A stretch of DNA of 64,000 nucleotides from Vitrella brassicaformis (GCA_001179505.1 CDMY01001057.1:100042-164041); one strand, 5' to 3'. Shown: positions 24,715 to 36,984, numbered from the stretch's first letter. A program made the numbers and translations. The notes: generated by a model from the sequence alone, not told the origin.

Positions 24715-25065
24715 CACCGTGACGGGATGCCGTCGTGATGGTGGTGAGTGCGGGAGAGCAGGGCTTGTGACGTGAGCTGAGACGGAGGCCCCCAGGGGTA
24801 AGGCGTGAAACCAAATTGGACAAAAGGAGTTCATCGCGTCAGAAGAAGGGAAGAAGAAGGCGCCTGGGACGTCAACAGATCATCACGGCCTGCACCACGT
24901 TGTGTGTGGGATCTTTATCTTTGGTTGTCTTTCGGTGTCCTTCGCACTACTTCCGGCGCCACGGCTGCTTCGGCTTCAGTGTGTGTATCCCCTCCTTCTG
25001 ACCCCTCCCACCACCCCACGCCGGATGGACCCAGCGGCAGAACCGCCCCCACATCGACCGCACAA
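24715..25065. promoter_or_regulatory. Divergent promoter region, giant Sfi1-like protein / kinase
   Basis: The 351 bp between opposed start codons (205 bp if the Sfi1-like gene starts at 24834). No TATA box or other element recognised. Confidence 0.4.
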
Positions 25066-25722
25066 ATGGCCAGCAACCTGTCGCAGGACGGAGGATCATA
25101 CAAGGGCCCTCTCATGCACCTCTTCCCGCCTCACAGCTGGAAGGAGGCCGCATCCACCGCCGCTGGGCCTGCCGAGGCGGGTGCGGGTGTCACTGAGCAT
25201 GAGGAGGAGGGGCCTCTGCCGGTGGGCGTCGGCCACCCAAGGGAGTTCGCGAGTTATGTGAACTGCAAGGAGTGGCCAGCGGAGCAGTTTGACCTCGTCA
25301 AGACGCTGGCCAAAGCTATCCACGGCGATGTGCTGCTGATGATGCACAAGCCGTCCAAGGACCTTGTGGTGGTTAAGAAGATGAAGAACGAGAACGTCGA
25401 GAGGAGGGGGCCGCACCAGCTGGAAAACGCCGAAAACGAAATCGGGTGAGTGAAGTGAGCAACACGACAGACAGGGGACAACAAAGACGGTGCGGCTGAG
25501 CACGTGTTTGTGTGTGTGTATGTGTGTGTCAGTGTGTCGTGTTACTTGACGCGCTACACGACGAGCGAGTTCATAGTGCGCATGATTGAGGTGTTCCGTG
25601 ACGCCAGCTTCACGTACTTCGTCACCGAGCTTGCAGACAAGGGGGAGCTCTTCAACATTGTGGTCGAGAGCAAGATGCTCGACGAGGGCCGCACCAAGTA
25701 CTACATGGCTCAGGTGAGTCAG

Positions 25723-25753
<31 letters not shown>

Positions 25754-26973
25754 AATCGGACGGCAAACATGCCTGCCTGCCTGCTTGATTTCTTTGGTCT
25801 CTTCTGCTCTGTGGTTAGGTGTTGCGCGCGGTCAAGACGTTGCATGACAACGGCATCGTCCACCGCGACATATCGCTGGAGAACACCCTGCTGCACAGCG
25901 ACGACACTGTCCGGCTGGTGGACTTCGGACAGGCCGTGCCGCTGTTTGACAGCAAAAGCGAAAAGCGCAAAGACAAACTCCTCACCGGTGTGTCAGTGAA
26001 GATCAGCAGCACACCTTCGAGAATCACATGTGTGGTTCGTGGTGCCATGGCTGTCAGGTCGTGCGGGCAAGTCCTACTACCGTGCGCCTGAGATGTATTC
26101 GGTAGCGTACCGCGGGCGGCCTGTGGACATCTTCGCGTGTGGGGTCATGATGTTCATCATGGCGCTGGGCACACCGCCATGGCAGCAGGCGACACTCAAC
26201 GACGACCGATTCGCTTTTATACAAAAGTCAGCACAGAGAGACAGAGAGGGATGTGGCGTGTACCGTACCCGTGTGTGACTTGTGCTATCAGGTATTCGAT
26301 GAAGCCTTTGCTCGAGAAGTGGAACCGGCTGCACCTCATCTCTCCCCAGCTGCTGGACCTCATGGGTCGCATGCTGCGAGTCGACCCCGCCACGCGCATC
26401 ACCCTGCCAGAGGTCTTCAGCCACCCATGGTTCAACGACCCCAACCTCGCACACCCTCCATGGACACCCGGGCCGCCCCAAGCCAGCAGCTTCTTCACCG
26501 ACATCCCCCCATACGCCCCCCCTCCCCCACCACCCCTCCCACCAGACGCAGCCCCGCCACCGCCCCAACCCCCGCCGCAGCGCAAGAACCTCTTCCCGCA
26601 CTCTCGACGCGCCCAGCAGCTCTTCGGCGAGTCGTCCTCGTCTGCATCATCACACCATGCACACAGGCCGCCGATGGGCACCGGCAGGGCAGGGCCGTAC
26701 GGCTATGGGCCCGCCTTTGGGCAGAGCATTGGCCACACCATCCAGATGGGGAGCAGAGACCGGTTTGAGGCCACTGGCGAGACGGACGCTATCATGGGGG
26801 ACATGCACCAGTCCATGGGGGGGCACCACATGGGCCACCCCGGGCACTCGATGATGCACCACCAGGCACATCGGCCGGTCGGGCGGATGCCGGCGGCAAT
26901 GGAGACGGACGAGGGGCAGGGCGGCGCGGGGCAGGAGAGGGAGAGGAGCGGCCCCACTCCCATGGAGAGATGA
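25066..26973 (+). CDS. Ser/Thr protein kinase with altered glycine loop and Pro/His/Met-rich tail
   Basis: Eukaryotic-type protein kinase in five exons (25066-25445, 25533-25713, 25819-25987, 26058-26226, 26292-26973), all phase-consistent. The nucleotide-binding loop position reads LAKAIHGDVLL, so the first two glycines of GxGxxG are Ala and only the third is kept. The other catalytic parts are intact: Lys in VVVKKMK, Glu in the following helix (ENAENE), HRDISLEN, VDFGQA, and RAPEMY with PVDIFACGVMMFIMALGTPPW after it. The catalytic domain ends around VFSHPWFNDP. About 190 residues of Pro-rich, then Gly/His/Met-rich low-complexity sequence follow. About 70 residues precede the domain. Probably an active kinase because Lys, Asp and Asn of the active site are present; family not assigned. 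The start at 25066 is the first in-frame Met. Head to head with the giant Sfi1-like gene. Confidence 0.9.
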
Positions 26974-28754
26974 CATGAGATGGATGCACAGAGGCAGTGA
27001 AGAGGTAGACAGACACGAGACGAGACGAGAGCTCAGTTTTTCGTTAGTCGGACAGACAGTCGGGTGGTGGATCGATATCGACGAGCGCCTGCCTAAGTGG
27101 GTGCAGTGAGTCAGTGACGAGTTTGAGGGCGTGTGTGCGTGGGAGCGTGGTGCGTGTTGCATATCCTATTATATGTGCGCTGTCGGCGCCCTGGCCTTCC
27201 CAAAGGCACTGCGCGGATAGCTACCTAGATGGATGGACAGACCGTCTGTCTGAGAAGCCTCCCATGGCCATACACACACACACATACATACATACCGTCC
27301 ACCCCCACCCTCCCTCTGTGACATTTTGCCATCCATCCTTTCCCTCTTTGGTTTTGATACCTACCTGCCTGCCAACTAGATGCCTGTCTGCTTGCATCGT
27401 GATGCATGTGTCTCTGGGGTGACTGTGGTTGTGGTCATAGCTGGCTGCTTGCAGAAAGCCGGACAGACAGCAGGGTTCTCTCGGGACAGATAGAGTGTTT
27501 GTAGGCGCCTCGCCTACCCACGGGGGCATGGGCATGGGGTATGGGTACTCCCTCTCTCTCTCGCCCGTCTCACTCGTTCTGACACACAGGGCTCCACACA
27601 CGTGACACAGCCGGCCTCTCTCCCTCTCTCTCCGGCTGTGTCGCGGGTGTGGAGCCGTGTGTGGTGGAGATGAGACGCATGCATAAGGTTCCCCGTATGG
27701 CTGGATGGCTGGTTCTTTGGTGTCTCTGTGTGTGTAGTGAGTGACTCGTGCGTGCCTGTTTGTGCTCTCGCATCATGGCTGAGACAATGACAGCTTGACG
27801 TGGGTGGATTTCTGGTGGAGCCATGGCGTGCACTCGCTCGCCCGTAGCATAGCAGCCCAGCCACGGACTGTGGGCTACGGACGGGACGGATGCGATGATA
27901 CGTACGGGGACCGATTCATGGGTGACTGAATGAGTGAATGCACTATGCACTGGGTGGGCATCCAATCGTCAATCGTTGTTGAACTGTCGACGTCACATGT
28001 AGTGTAGCATCATCCCCCTCTGTGTGCGATGGTCGTGCTCCCGTGACCAGGGAAGCGGACGGCCCACCCTCCCTTCTCGCCGAAAGGGCAAGTTGAGCGT
28101 ACGCTCCGGCCATGAGAGAGAAGCGCCCGACTAAAGCACACACATGGAGGAGGAAGAGATCACCATTCACGGGACAGACCGCCAGTCAGTCAGTCAGTCA
28201 AGACGACCACCCATACAATGGTCTCACGAGCATCGCCTCCCTGCCTCTCGCGTCCATTCCATGCGCTCCTTGTCTTCGTGCGCCATCATGCGCTCTTCCG
28301 CTGAAACAAGGGCTCATGCTCCGCAGAACAGCACAGGGAGAAGCATACGACAAGGGACACATCGGATGAATGGAATCAGAGAGACCTGGGCTTAAAAGCC
28401 GCGCCAACTGGGTACACCATCGAAGAATCCCTCCATCCCTCCATCAGTCAATGGTAGGTACAAATAGCAGCAGCAGACAGGCAGCAGACAGGCAGCCGGC
28501 CACCCCATCACCCAACACTGTACACGACCCTCAACCCCCACCTCCGTCCGCCACACAAAACCCAACCCCCCTCCTGACTTGACTGCCTTCATGCCATTAT
28601 CAAGGCGGCGCTGTCTGTCTGTCATTTGCTTGCCATTACAGGGGTGAAAAACTAGCTGGTGGTCACTACAATCTACTCACTCACTCCCGCAGCCACGCAG
28701 CCAGGTCAGCCAGTCGTGTGTGTGTGAGTGGGTAAGGTAAGAAAAGAGATGTGT
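26974..28754. other. Repeat-rich convergent intergenic region
   Basis: About 1.8 kb between the 3' ends of the kinase and the small secreted-protein gene. It contains (CA)n near 27270-27292, TC-rich and TCAG tetranucleotide runs (28185-28200) and inverted CGAGACGAGACGAGA-like sequence near 27017. No ORF with homology or coding character, and no tRNA, seen on either strand. Confidence 0.5.
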
Positions 28755-29553
28755 TTAGAAAGTGCCGTCTTCGATGTCGGCCAGGAGGGGGCCGACCTCC
28801 GCCACCCGCTCGTCGTACTTGTCGAAGAACCACTGGATGCCCTCACCAGCACGCCGAAACGCCTGACGCACCCACACACACACAAGCAGACAGGCAGGGA
28901 ACCGAAGTGAGTCCAGTCGCTATGCGGCTGCTGCTCTGCAGTCAGCGTGTACCATGACGACTGCGTCCCATCCCGTTCGGATGCTCTTTGAGAGGTCCTC
29001 GATGGCCTCGGGCGGCAGCTGGATGTCAGGAGATGACTCCAACATCGCTGCCGCCGCCAAACGCTCAGCAAACGTCGGCACCTCCTGCTGCAAATACATG
29101 ACACACACAGAGACCAACCACACATGAGCATTCCGCGCATGAGTGACAGGACTGGTTACCTTCTTGGGTTCTGTGGCGACAGTGGGGAATGGGTGGAGGG
29201 GGTAGGGGGCGACCAGACTCATCTGTGGCTGACGGGATGCCTTCCGAGCCTTGCCCTGACACACACGGCACACGCGCCGACAGATGCGTGACAAGGTTCG
29301 TGTGTCGCAAGATCCTCATCCCTGGGCGCTTACCGAGGCATGCTTTGCAGGCTTGTTCGCAGTCAGCGAGGGGCCGTTGCCCTTCAGGACGTACCCATCT
29401 GCCGCCACACACACAGAGACACGACCATCCATCCCCTCAGGCAGATCCCGGCCTGCCTCCCATCTGTCCGGCTCGTGTGTGCACTCACTCACCAGCCACG
29501 AGGGAGTAGAGTGAGATGACGACGGCGCACAGGCAAGCAACCACCTGCATCAT
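28755..29553 (-). CDS. Small secreted or membrane-anchored protein, 154 aa, unknown
   Basis: No family recognised. Five exons (29553-29493, 29398-29334, 29255-29160, 29087-28953, 28862-28755) join without frame conflict and give 154 residues. The first 20 residues (MMQVVACLCAVVISLYSLVA) form a signal peptide or signal anchor. The mature part has a basic segment (GKARKASRQPQ), a Pro-rich linker and an amphipathic helical half containing FAERLAAAAMLES, PPEAIEDLSKSI and QWFFDKYDERVAEVGPLL. No cysteines occur after the signal region, so it is not a disulfide-rich secreted peptide. It could be an organelle or endomembrane protein. Two adjacent ATGs (29553 and 29550) are possible starts. Head to head with phosphoglycerate mutase. 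Confidence 0.72.
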
Positions 29554-29805
29554 GCCGCTCTGCTTCGTTCACCAGACGAGTACACGAGAGATCTCCACTG
29601 CTTCAAAATCCGACAGATCCACCGGAACAACACGTAAGACAACGGAGAATTGTCCTTTCTTCTGCGAGCCTCACGAGATCAGTTTTACGGTTTTCCCCTG
29701 GTCGGCGCCCGAACGTCTCTGTTGTGAGTGTGCGCCCTTTGTCGACCTGTTTCGGGCGCCTCATCTCATCCACCCCCCATCGCTCCCGTTAGTCGATTGA
29801 GAATC
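29554..29805. promoter_or_regulatory. Divergent promoter region, small secreted protein / phosphoglycerate mutase
   Basis: The 252 bp between opposed start codons. It contains pyrimidine-rich stretches upstream of the mutase ATG; no defined motif. Confidence 0.4.
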
Positions 29806-30659
29806 ATGGTGGTGAAGACTCTGGTGCTGGTTCGCCACGGCGAGTCGCAGTGGAACCAGGAGAACCGCTTCACAGGGTGGACTGACGTGCCCCTGAACGA
29901 GACGGGCAAGAACGAGGCCAAGGCTGCGGGCGAGGTGCTCAAGGAGAAGGGCTACTCATTCGACATCGCCTTCACCAGCGTCCTCAAGCGGGCGGTGCAC
30001 ACCACCTGGAACATCCTGGAGGAGCTCGACCTGCACTACATACCCGTCATCAACAGCTGGCGGCTCAACGAGCGACACTATGGCGCACTCCAGGGACTCA
30101 ACAAGGCCGAAACCGCTGCCAAACATGGAGATGAACAGGTCAGTTATGCGAGGGGTGGTTGCATGGTAAGTGAGTTGCAGGCATTTCTGGTCTCATTCCT
30201 TTCTCTGTTGGTGCGGTGCCTGACCGTGTCTGTTTGCAGGTGTTGGTGTGGCGTCGTTCGTATGACGTGCCGCCGCCCCCTCTGGAGAAGGCCGACAAGC
30301 GCTGGCCCGGCAACGACAAGATGTACGCCCACCTGCCCCGCGAGGTGCTGCCCTTCACCGAGTGCCTCAAGGACACCGTCGAGCGCGTGCTGCCCTTCTG
30401 GTTCGACCACATCGCCCCCGAGCTCATGCGCGACAAGAAGGTCCTGGTGGCCGCCCACGGCAACTCGCTCCGCGGCCTCGTCAAGCACCTCGACGGCATG
30501 ACCGAGGACGCCGTCCTGAAGCTCAACATCCCCACTGGCGTCCCGCTGGTCTACGAGCTGGACGAGGAGCTCAAGCCCATCAAGCACTACTACCTCATGG
30601 ACGAGGCGGAACTCAAGAAGAAAATGGACGCCGTCGCCCAACAGGGCAAGGCCAAGTGA
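29806..30659 (+). CDS. PGAM: Phosphoglycerate mutase, cofactor-dependent (dPGM)
   Basis: Interconverts 3- and 2-phosphoglycerate in glycolysis and gluconeogenesis. Two exons (29806-30138 and 30240-30659) give 250 residues, the normal length for 2,3-bisphosphoglycerate-dependent mutases. The catalytic [18 protein letters not shown] block contains the phospho-accepting His, and the second active-site His is in [15 protein letters not shown]. Also typical are [24 protein letters not shown] and [11 protein letters not shown]. There is no N-terminal extension beyond [12 protein letters not shown], so a cytosolic enzyme is expected. The coding sequence is strongly biased to C/G in third positions (for example GCC, AAG, CTC), more than in neighbouring genes, consistent with high expression. 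Very secure. Confidence 0.98.
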
Positions 30660-31276
30660 CGGGCCGATAGGACACACACCATCATGCCTACACACATCTC
30701 ACAGGTGCGCGGACGGCGGACACAATCACTGGATGGATGCATATGTGTGTGTGTGTTTTGTGTGTGTGGTGTGTTGGTCAGGTCGGTCTGGAGAAGTACT
30801 GGTGCGTGTGCTGACTGCGTAGCTGCTCGGTTCTCTTATGGTCTGCGTGTCCACCTTTTTTGCCTTCTGGTTGGCTGGTTCGGCACAAACAGACAGACAG
30901 CCGCTCTCGTCCCGCTTTCTGTTTCCGTTTGCGATTGACTGGCTGGACGGCTGACTGATGCGTATGATGCATAGATGGATGTGGGGGCCTTGCCTTCTGC
31001 AGGCTTTTTTGACCACAAGCGCTCACAGATGAACAGACGGACACGCATGAAAATGAAGAGTCATTGAATGAATGAAGACGAGAGAGGCGGCCTTGTCGAT
31101 ACGCCGTCTTTGATGCGATGCGTACATACCTACACACATACATACAAGATACCTACCTGCTTTTTCCTACTGGCTGGGCTGCCTGGCTGCCCAGAAGCTT
31201 GACGGGCCTGCCTTTGTCCCGTCTGTCTGTCTGTGAGCCAGATCACTGGAGAGCATTTTGACTAGGCATCAGGCAG

Positions 31277-31313
<37 letters not shown>

Positions 31314-31853
31314 TGGTTGGATGGGATGGTCACAATGTACAGACCTGACTGAGAATATTCTCACGCACGCGCCACGAGCACGTCAGTCATCATACTTATA
31401 CACGGATGCCGGCCCGCATTCATCTGCGGGTGTTTTGCTGTGACACTCACTGGTTTTGGCAACTCAACCTGACTTGCGGGGTCGTGGCTGTGCTTGTCTG
31501 ATCCGCCGTGGAGATGAAACGTCTGAATGCGATGCAACACGCGCCAACCGTGTCGCACTCCATTCATGTGCTTGCTCTTTACGGCGGACCAGACAACGAC
31601 AGGTTCCCTCCCTCCCCTGACAAAGCGACATGAATGGACAGATGAGTGCGTAGCTGGCGAGATGACTGCAAAGTGACGTGTGCGTTGCGTCATTCAATGT
31701 GCCTCCATCCATCCATCCCACAAGAGGTCCCAATCAATCTGTTATCGTGGCCAGCATAGCATCCACACACGCGTTATGCACATCAATCAATCGACAGTCT
31801 GGTCCATGCGCAACCAACACCCCACAGCATGTAAGGTTCTGTCTGTCTGTCTG
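30660..31853. other. Repeat-rich convergent intergenic region
   Basis: About 1.2 kb between the 3' ends of the mutase and the pseudouridine synthase. Contains (TG)n near 30741-30776 and a (GA)n run at 31284-31308. No coding region or RNA gene seen. Confidence 0.5.
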
Positions 31854-33144
31854 TCATCCGTCGCAGCATGCATGGCCCCGCAGCCACTCAGCGATGTCTG
31901 TAGCATCGGCACACAGATGGAGAGGCGCCTGAACACGCAAACAAAGTGGTTAACAAGTCGAAAATAGCTGGCTCGTGCCAATCGATGCACCTCTTGTGTT
32001 CTCACCCACCGTGGTCACGGGGTGCGTCAGCTCGAGTGTGTGTGCGTGCAGCATTAGCCGTGGCGCCCGATCAGCCGCCTCGCGTGGCGCATAGAAGTCG
32101 TCACCGAGTATGGGATGGCCAATCGCACTCAGGTGGACACGCAGCTGGTGCGAACGACCTGTCATCGATCCATCGATCCATTCGATCATCCATCACATAC
32201 GCACACACACAGGAAGCCAAAAGGTGTGTGTGCGTGTGTGTGCGTCCCCCTTGCCTGCCTGTGATGGGTGTGAGCTCGAGCAGCGACGCGTTGATGTCAG
32301 GGAAGATCCTCAGCACCCTCCACAGAGTGATCGACCTCTTGCTCTTGGCAGTTTTGACCCCTGCTGGTGCCGATGTGTCCGCACGATTATCATCATCAGA
32401 TGGTAGACGCCAATCGACTCGAGAGGTCGGGGGATTGGCGTAGTCTTTGACCAGCGGGAGCCTGATCTCGCCTTCGCAACAGTGCGTCAATCCATCCACC
32501 ACCGCAGCATAGCGCTTCCGCACCTGAATGAGAGGAGAGAGAGAGATGAGCGGGCAGCAGGCAGGCAGGGCCCTGGTCTTATCGCACCTTTTTCTTTCGG
32601 AACTGCTCGTAGATGTCCCTCTGGGCCTCATCCGTCTTGGCGAAGAGCATGACGCCAGATGTCATCTGATCAAGGCGGTGGCAGATCAGCCTGATCCATC
32701 CATCCATCCAACATACAGACGAATCAATCAACGAAGCAGACCAGCCTTTGTTTGTATCGCCCCTACTTACTTGTCCACTCTATCGGCCTTCACGTGCCTG
32801 CTGACTCGCGTCGCAACCGAGTCTTTGATGACCCTGCCAGGCACAGACAAGAGGCCGCTGGGCTTGTTGACCGCAATGACGGCATTGTCTTCATGGAGGA
32901 TGCTGAGATCTACACTGTTGGGCATCCCTTCGTGCTCTGAAGGCAGCAGACGCCGCCGCTTTGAGGGAAGTGGACGGCGGGTCGACTCCATTCTCAGATG
33001 ATAAAGGAAAGCGGTGTGCACGACGGTTCCTGCGCACGATAGAAGAAGCGGAATCAATGGAAGCATCTGTCGGAGGGACTCATTGCGCGCTAGAGATCTC
33101 CAGCCACCACCTTGCACTTCACGGCGAGTGTGGCAGACCCTCAT
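31854..33144 (-). CDS. RluA-family RNA pseudouridine synthase
   Basis: Isomerises uridine to pseudouridine in rRNA or tRNA. Exons: 33144-32771, 32690-32588, 32523-32259, 32158-32010, 31928-31854. Motif I reads DNAVIAVNKPSGLLSVPG; motif II contains the catalytic aspartate in ICHRLDQMTSGVMLFAKT; later blocks are RKRYAAVVDG, LELTPITGRSHQLRVHLSAI and GHPILGDDFY, with LMLHAHTLELTHPV and a typical APL...-type C-terminus. The third intron appears to start with GC instead of GT (ACAG|GCAGGC), because only that junction restores TGRSHQLR. An N-terminal stretch with a hydrophobic core (MLPLIPLLLSCAGTVVHTAF) before an internal Met at 32991 could be an organelle signal, or translation may start at the internal Met. 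About 60 residues inside the domain (SDDDNRADTSAPAG) are an insertion. RNA target unknown. Confidence 0.92.
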
Positions 33145-33544
33145 CGGGCCTTCGGGCCTAAGTCATTCCAGTGCAGATTCATCAGATCTTTCAACTGGGT
33201 TCTCGTGCACTGCAGTGTCTACCAGCTGCCATCTTGGCCAAAAAGGGTGGGAAGCGTGAATATTGAATCAGGCCAGACACCTGTCGCACATAAGTCTGCG
33301 TCGCATCGTCGTACACTCACTCACACATACGGGCATCCATGCCATGCAGCCACGGAAAAACGCATCACTAGCAGGCAGCATAGCGTCGTCTGACTATGTA
33401 CAGTCCCTCACTCGCGGCGGGCCGGCCGGCCCACACACGACTCCACACCACCATCACGACACCGATGAATGAATCGGCAGCGTATGTACACGTGTCGCAT
33501 CAGCATGATCCATCCACCACACCGGTGTGTGGGCAGGGAGGGCA

Positions 33545-33674
33545 TCATAGCTCGTCCTTGCTGAACTGAATGCTGCACACACACACACACACACACACAC
33601 ATCACACAGGCAGGGCAGAGGGGACAACGAATATGGGTAAGTAAACTGTTCGCTTGGCGGGGCTGCTGGTGGTG

Positions 33675-33710
<36 letters not shown>

Positions 33711-36700
33711 TGGCGTGTTGCTGGAGGAAGTCGATGATGGTGTCCACGTCCCTCTCGCCCTCATAGTCTATCGCATGCTGCTTGTCACTGATGGATGAAC
33801 CAAGGCGTGGGTCGACGAACGAATGGGCGAATGGGCGACACACAGCACACAGGCAGATACACACCGTGCTTGCGCTCTCACCGTTGTGGGAAGAATTTGA
33901 CCGTGGGGAAGCCCTGGATGTCCAGACCCTGACCGACCGAAACAACAGACAGACAGACGGATGCGTCTGACTGAGTCTGGTGTGGTCTGCGTGTGTGTGG
34001 ACGTGGCGTATGCAGGGTACCTACCAATACGTCGTTTGCTGTGGCGTCCATGTCTGCGATGAGGATGCTCTCGACGGAGCTCATCTTCTCCGCCACGGAC
34101 TTGTACATACCGCTGAACTTCTTGCAGTGACCGCACCTGATTGACAGACACCATCGACCGACAGGACACACACGACTCACACCTGAGTCAGTGTCACGTC
34201 ACGTCACGTCAGGTCAGGCCACCTACCATGGTGCGTAGAAGAAGACGAGCACGTCCTTCTTGGACTTCATGACCACATCATCGAACGTCTTGCCAACCAC
34301 AGCCTGACACACATAGAAACGGCCGCCATGCACTGCGTGCGGTATCGTGGTGCGCTGGTGCTTACGTATACAGGCCCTGGCTGTTCTGCTGGGATGACTT
34401 CGCTCCTCAAAAAGGGGCTCAGGTCGGCAGATTCGAAATCATCTACACACACATACACACACACACACACACACATTCACAACACATGAATGGCAACCAG
34501 CGACTCATCTGCGGAAGGCAGTCTTGGGACCCACCGACCAATGAATTTGAGTACAGCCTCCCGTGTGATGGCTTCGTCCATTTTGTACTTGACCATGTTG
34601 GACGCGGGGTCCTTGAGCAGCACCAACTGGCGGGGAGAGGAGAGGAGGGGGGCAAACAAATCAGTCACCTATGGACTCGTGTTCGTGTAGGTGCACATAC
34701 AGTGGGTGTCTCCTCGAAGCTGACGCCGATGTAGTCGAGGAAGCGCAGCTCTATCGGGTCAGACACACCTGAACGAACGACACAGACAAAGAGAGAGATC
34801 ACACACATGCCCAGCCCATTGGTGCGTTTGTAATGTAAGGTTGTGAGTCTATCCATCCCGGCTGGCCAGCCTGCGTACCCACGACAGCCATCAGCACCCG
34901 CCCCTTGAGCTGCTTGGACGCGTCGTGAAGCTGATGACAAACAAACATGACACATGCACTACACGAGTGCGTCCACGGATTGGTTTGTTGGCTGGCTGAC
35001 TGGCTGACCGCTTGTTCGGCCTTCCTCCCCTGGTCATTCTCCTCGCGAATCACCACCAAGATGGGCTTGCCCGAACCAAACAGCTGCAGCCACACACCAG
35101 ACCGACAGACAGACAGACAGACAGCGTTGCCTCTCCACCGCTTTCCCTCTGGCAGCATAGGATCTGTGCGTTCTGTACCTCTGGGGCGACATCACCTGTG
35201 AATTTGTTGACAAGGGGCATCTTGTTCTCACCAATAAACTCAAGCTGAGAGAGCGAAATGGACCGACACACAACACAGACACGGACAGACATATGGGTAG
35301 GTGAGTCTTTCCCGCCCTGATCTAACTGTCTGTTCCTGTGTAGGTGCGTACCACAGCTTGAGGGTCGTGGAAGTCACCCTCGAACTGGACCTTCCCCTCG
35401 TCAAAGGGCTTGATGAACAACAAACCGGGCACCTTCGCCTGCACACACACACACACATTCCCATACACACACGCATGAGTGCCTCCATTGCAATGCATTG
35501 CGTGTCCAGCCCTGCCCACCCCACCCCACTAGCCACCTGGTAGTGTGACGCGACGGCGGGGCTGAATGTGTGTGCGAACTGCACCTCCTCGAGCGACCTC
35601 GCCACATTCTCAAATGAGCTGATGTCCTCGCCATCGTTGAAGAACCCGACCAGTGCCAACGGGTTCCTCTTGAGGTAATCCTGCGCCTGCACAAGGGAGG
35701 GAGGAAAGAGCGGAGGAGAAAGCAGCACATGCACTGGGCATCTTGTGTGTGTGGATTGCAATGCACATGTCTGTCTGTCTGTCTATCTGTGTGTGTGTCA
35801 CCTCACCTCCGCTGTTTGGTTGAGCCGCACTGACGGCGGGCCTGACTTCCTGAAAGAAGGATACAAAAGTGAGTATACCTACCGCGGTGACTTACGCCAC
35901 GCCCGACGATATATGCACACGGTGGCTGACTGACCTCTGTATCCAGGACACGATGGCGTTCTCTGTCCTCCCTCCCGTGTACTCCTGCTCTTTCCCGTTC
36001 CTGCACACACACATGCACAGCACAGCACAGCACAGCACAGCACACACAGCAGACAGACAAACAAGTGGTCAATGCACTGGCGGTGTACAGGCATCCCATA
36101 TGGCCCCCATATATAGTCTATCAGCCATCCACCACTCATACACACGTACACGAAAAAGAAGATCGTGGGGAACCCCCGGACTCCGAACCGCTCTGCCAGA
36201 GCCGTCTCAACCGTCGCGTCAACCTGCACACACAACCACAACACAACACACCCACACACACGCATGTGCCCACGTGTTGGTGTTGGTGTGTTAGTGTGTG
36301 TGCAGGTGTGTCCGTGTGTGTCCCTGCCTTTGCCAGCGGTATGTCCATATTGGAGCTCTTGAGTGTCTTGGCCGCCTTGGCATACTCGGGCGCCAGCTGC
36401 CGGCAGTAACCGCTGCAGCACCACCCACCCCCAAGTACAGCACACAAACCACACCAAGACATGCAATGCTCGTCCATATGGCGTGTGTGCAGACAGACAG
36501 GTAGATCTGATCTGCCGTCCGTCCGGTGTGTTGACTGACTCACCACCACGGTGCGAAGAACTGCACCAATATCATCTTGTGCCTCTCCATGGCTGCATCG
36601 AAGTTGCCATCGGTCAGCAGCAGCACCCCTTCCTCCTCAGATATCACCGGCACATCCGCTCGGCAGCCCAGCCGCAGACATGCCGCCAGCAAGAGGAGCG

Positions 36701-36758
36701 CCACTGCCGCATGTCCGTGTCCATGCCACAAGGCAGGCCGCCGCCGTCGATGAAGCAT
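33545..36758 (-). CDS. PDI: Protein disulfide isomerase, ER lumen (a-b-b'-a')
   Basis: Catalyses disulfide formation and isomerisation in the ER. Starts at 36758 with a signal peptide (HAAVALLLLAACLRLGCRA). The first thioredoxin domain follows (FFAPW then CGYC after joining exon 1 to the next exon across a TG|C codon, then RQLAPEYAKAA and RFGVRGFPTIFFF). Next come b and b' domains (YLKRNPLALVGFFNDGED, PGLLFIKPFDEGKVQFEGDF, FIGENKMPLVNKFTGD, GSGKPILVVIREE). The last thioredoxin domain has DVLVFFYAPW joined to CGHCKKFSGMYKSVAEKM and IQGFPTVKFFP. The C-terminus is FSKDEL, the ER-retrieval signal, stop at 33545. More than a dozen short exons, most separated by CA-rich (sense TG-rich) introns. The first active site is CGYC and not the usual CGHC, which should change its redox potential or pKa. 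Secure family call. Confidence 0.93.
33573..33708. repeat. Facing (CA)n and (TG)n microsatellites
   Basis: About 14 CA units near 33573-33600 and about 15 TG units near 33678-33708, lying in the last introns of the PDI gene and able to pair as a large hairpin with an 80-base loop. Confidence 0.85.
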
Positions 36759-36984
36759 GATCTCTTCTCTCCCAGTTGAATCACAGGCGAGATCTCCGAT
36801 GAGCGTGACTAGTCGCCGCTGCTTACGCCACCAGCCCTCCTTCCTTTCCTCCGCGTGTTTGCGAGCTTTGACATGCGAGCTTCGAAAAGGGGCAAGGACG
36901 GCGCAGAGGCACTGCCGCAGCGCTTCCTTCCTGCCGAGCAGCAGGAAAGAGATCTGTCCTTAAAAGCGTTTCATTGAGGTCGTG
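36759..36984. promoter_or_regulatory. Divergent promoter region, PDI / COPI-associated-like protein
   Basis: The 226 bp between opposed start codons of two secretory-pathway genes. No unfolded-protein-response element that I can recognise with confidence. Confidence 0.4.
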
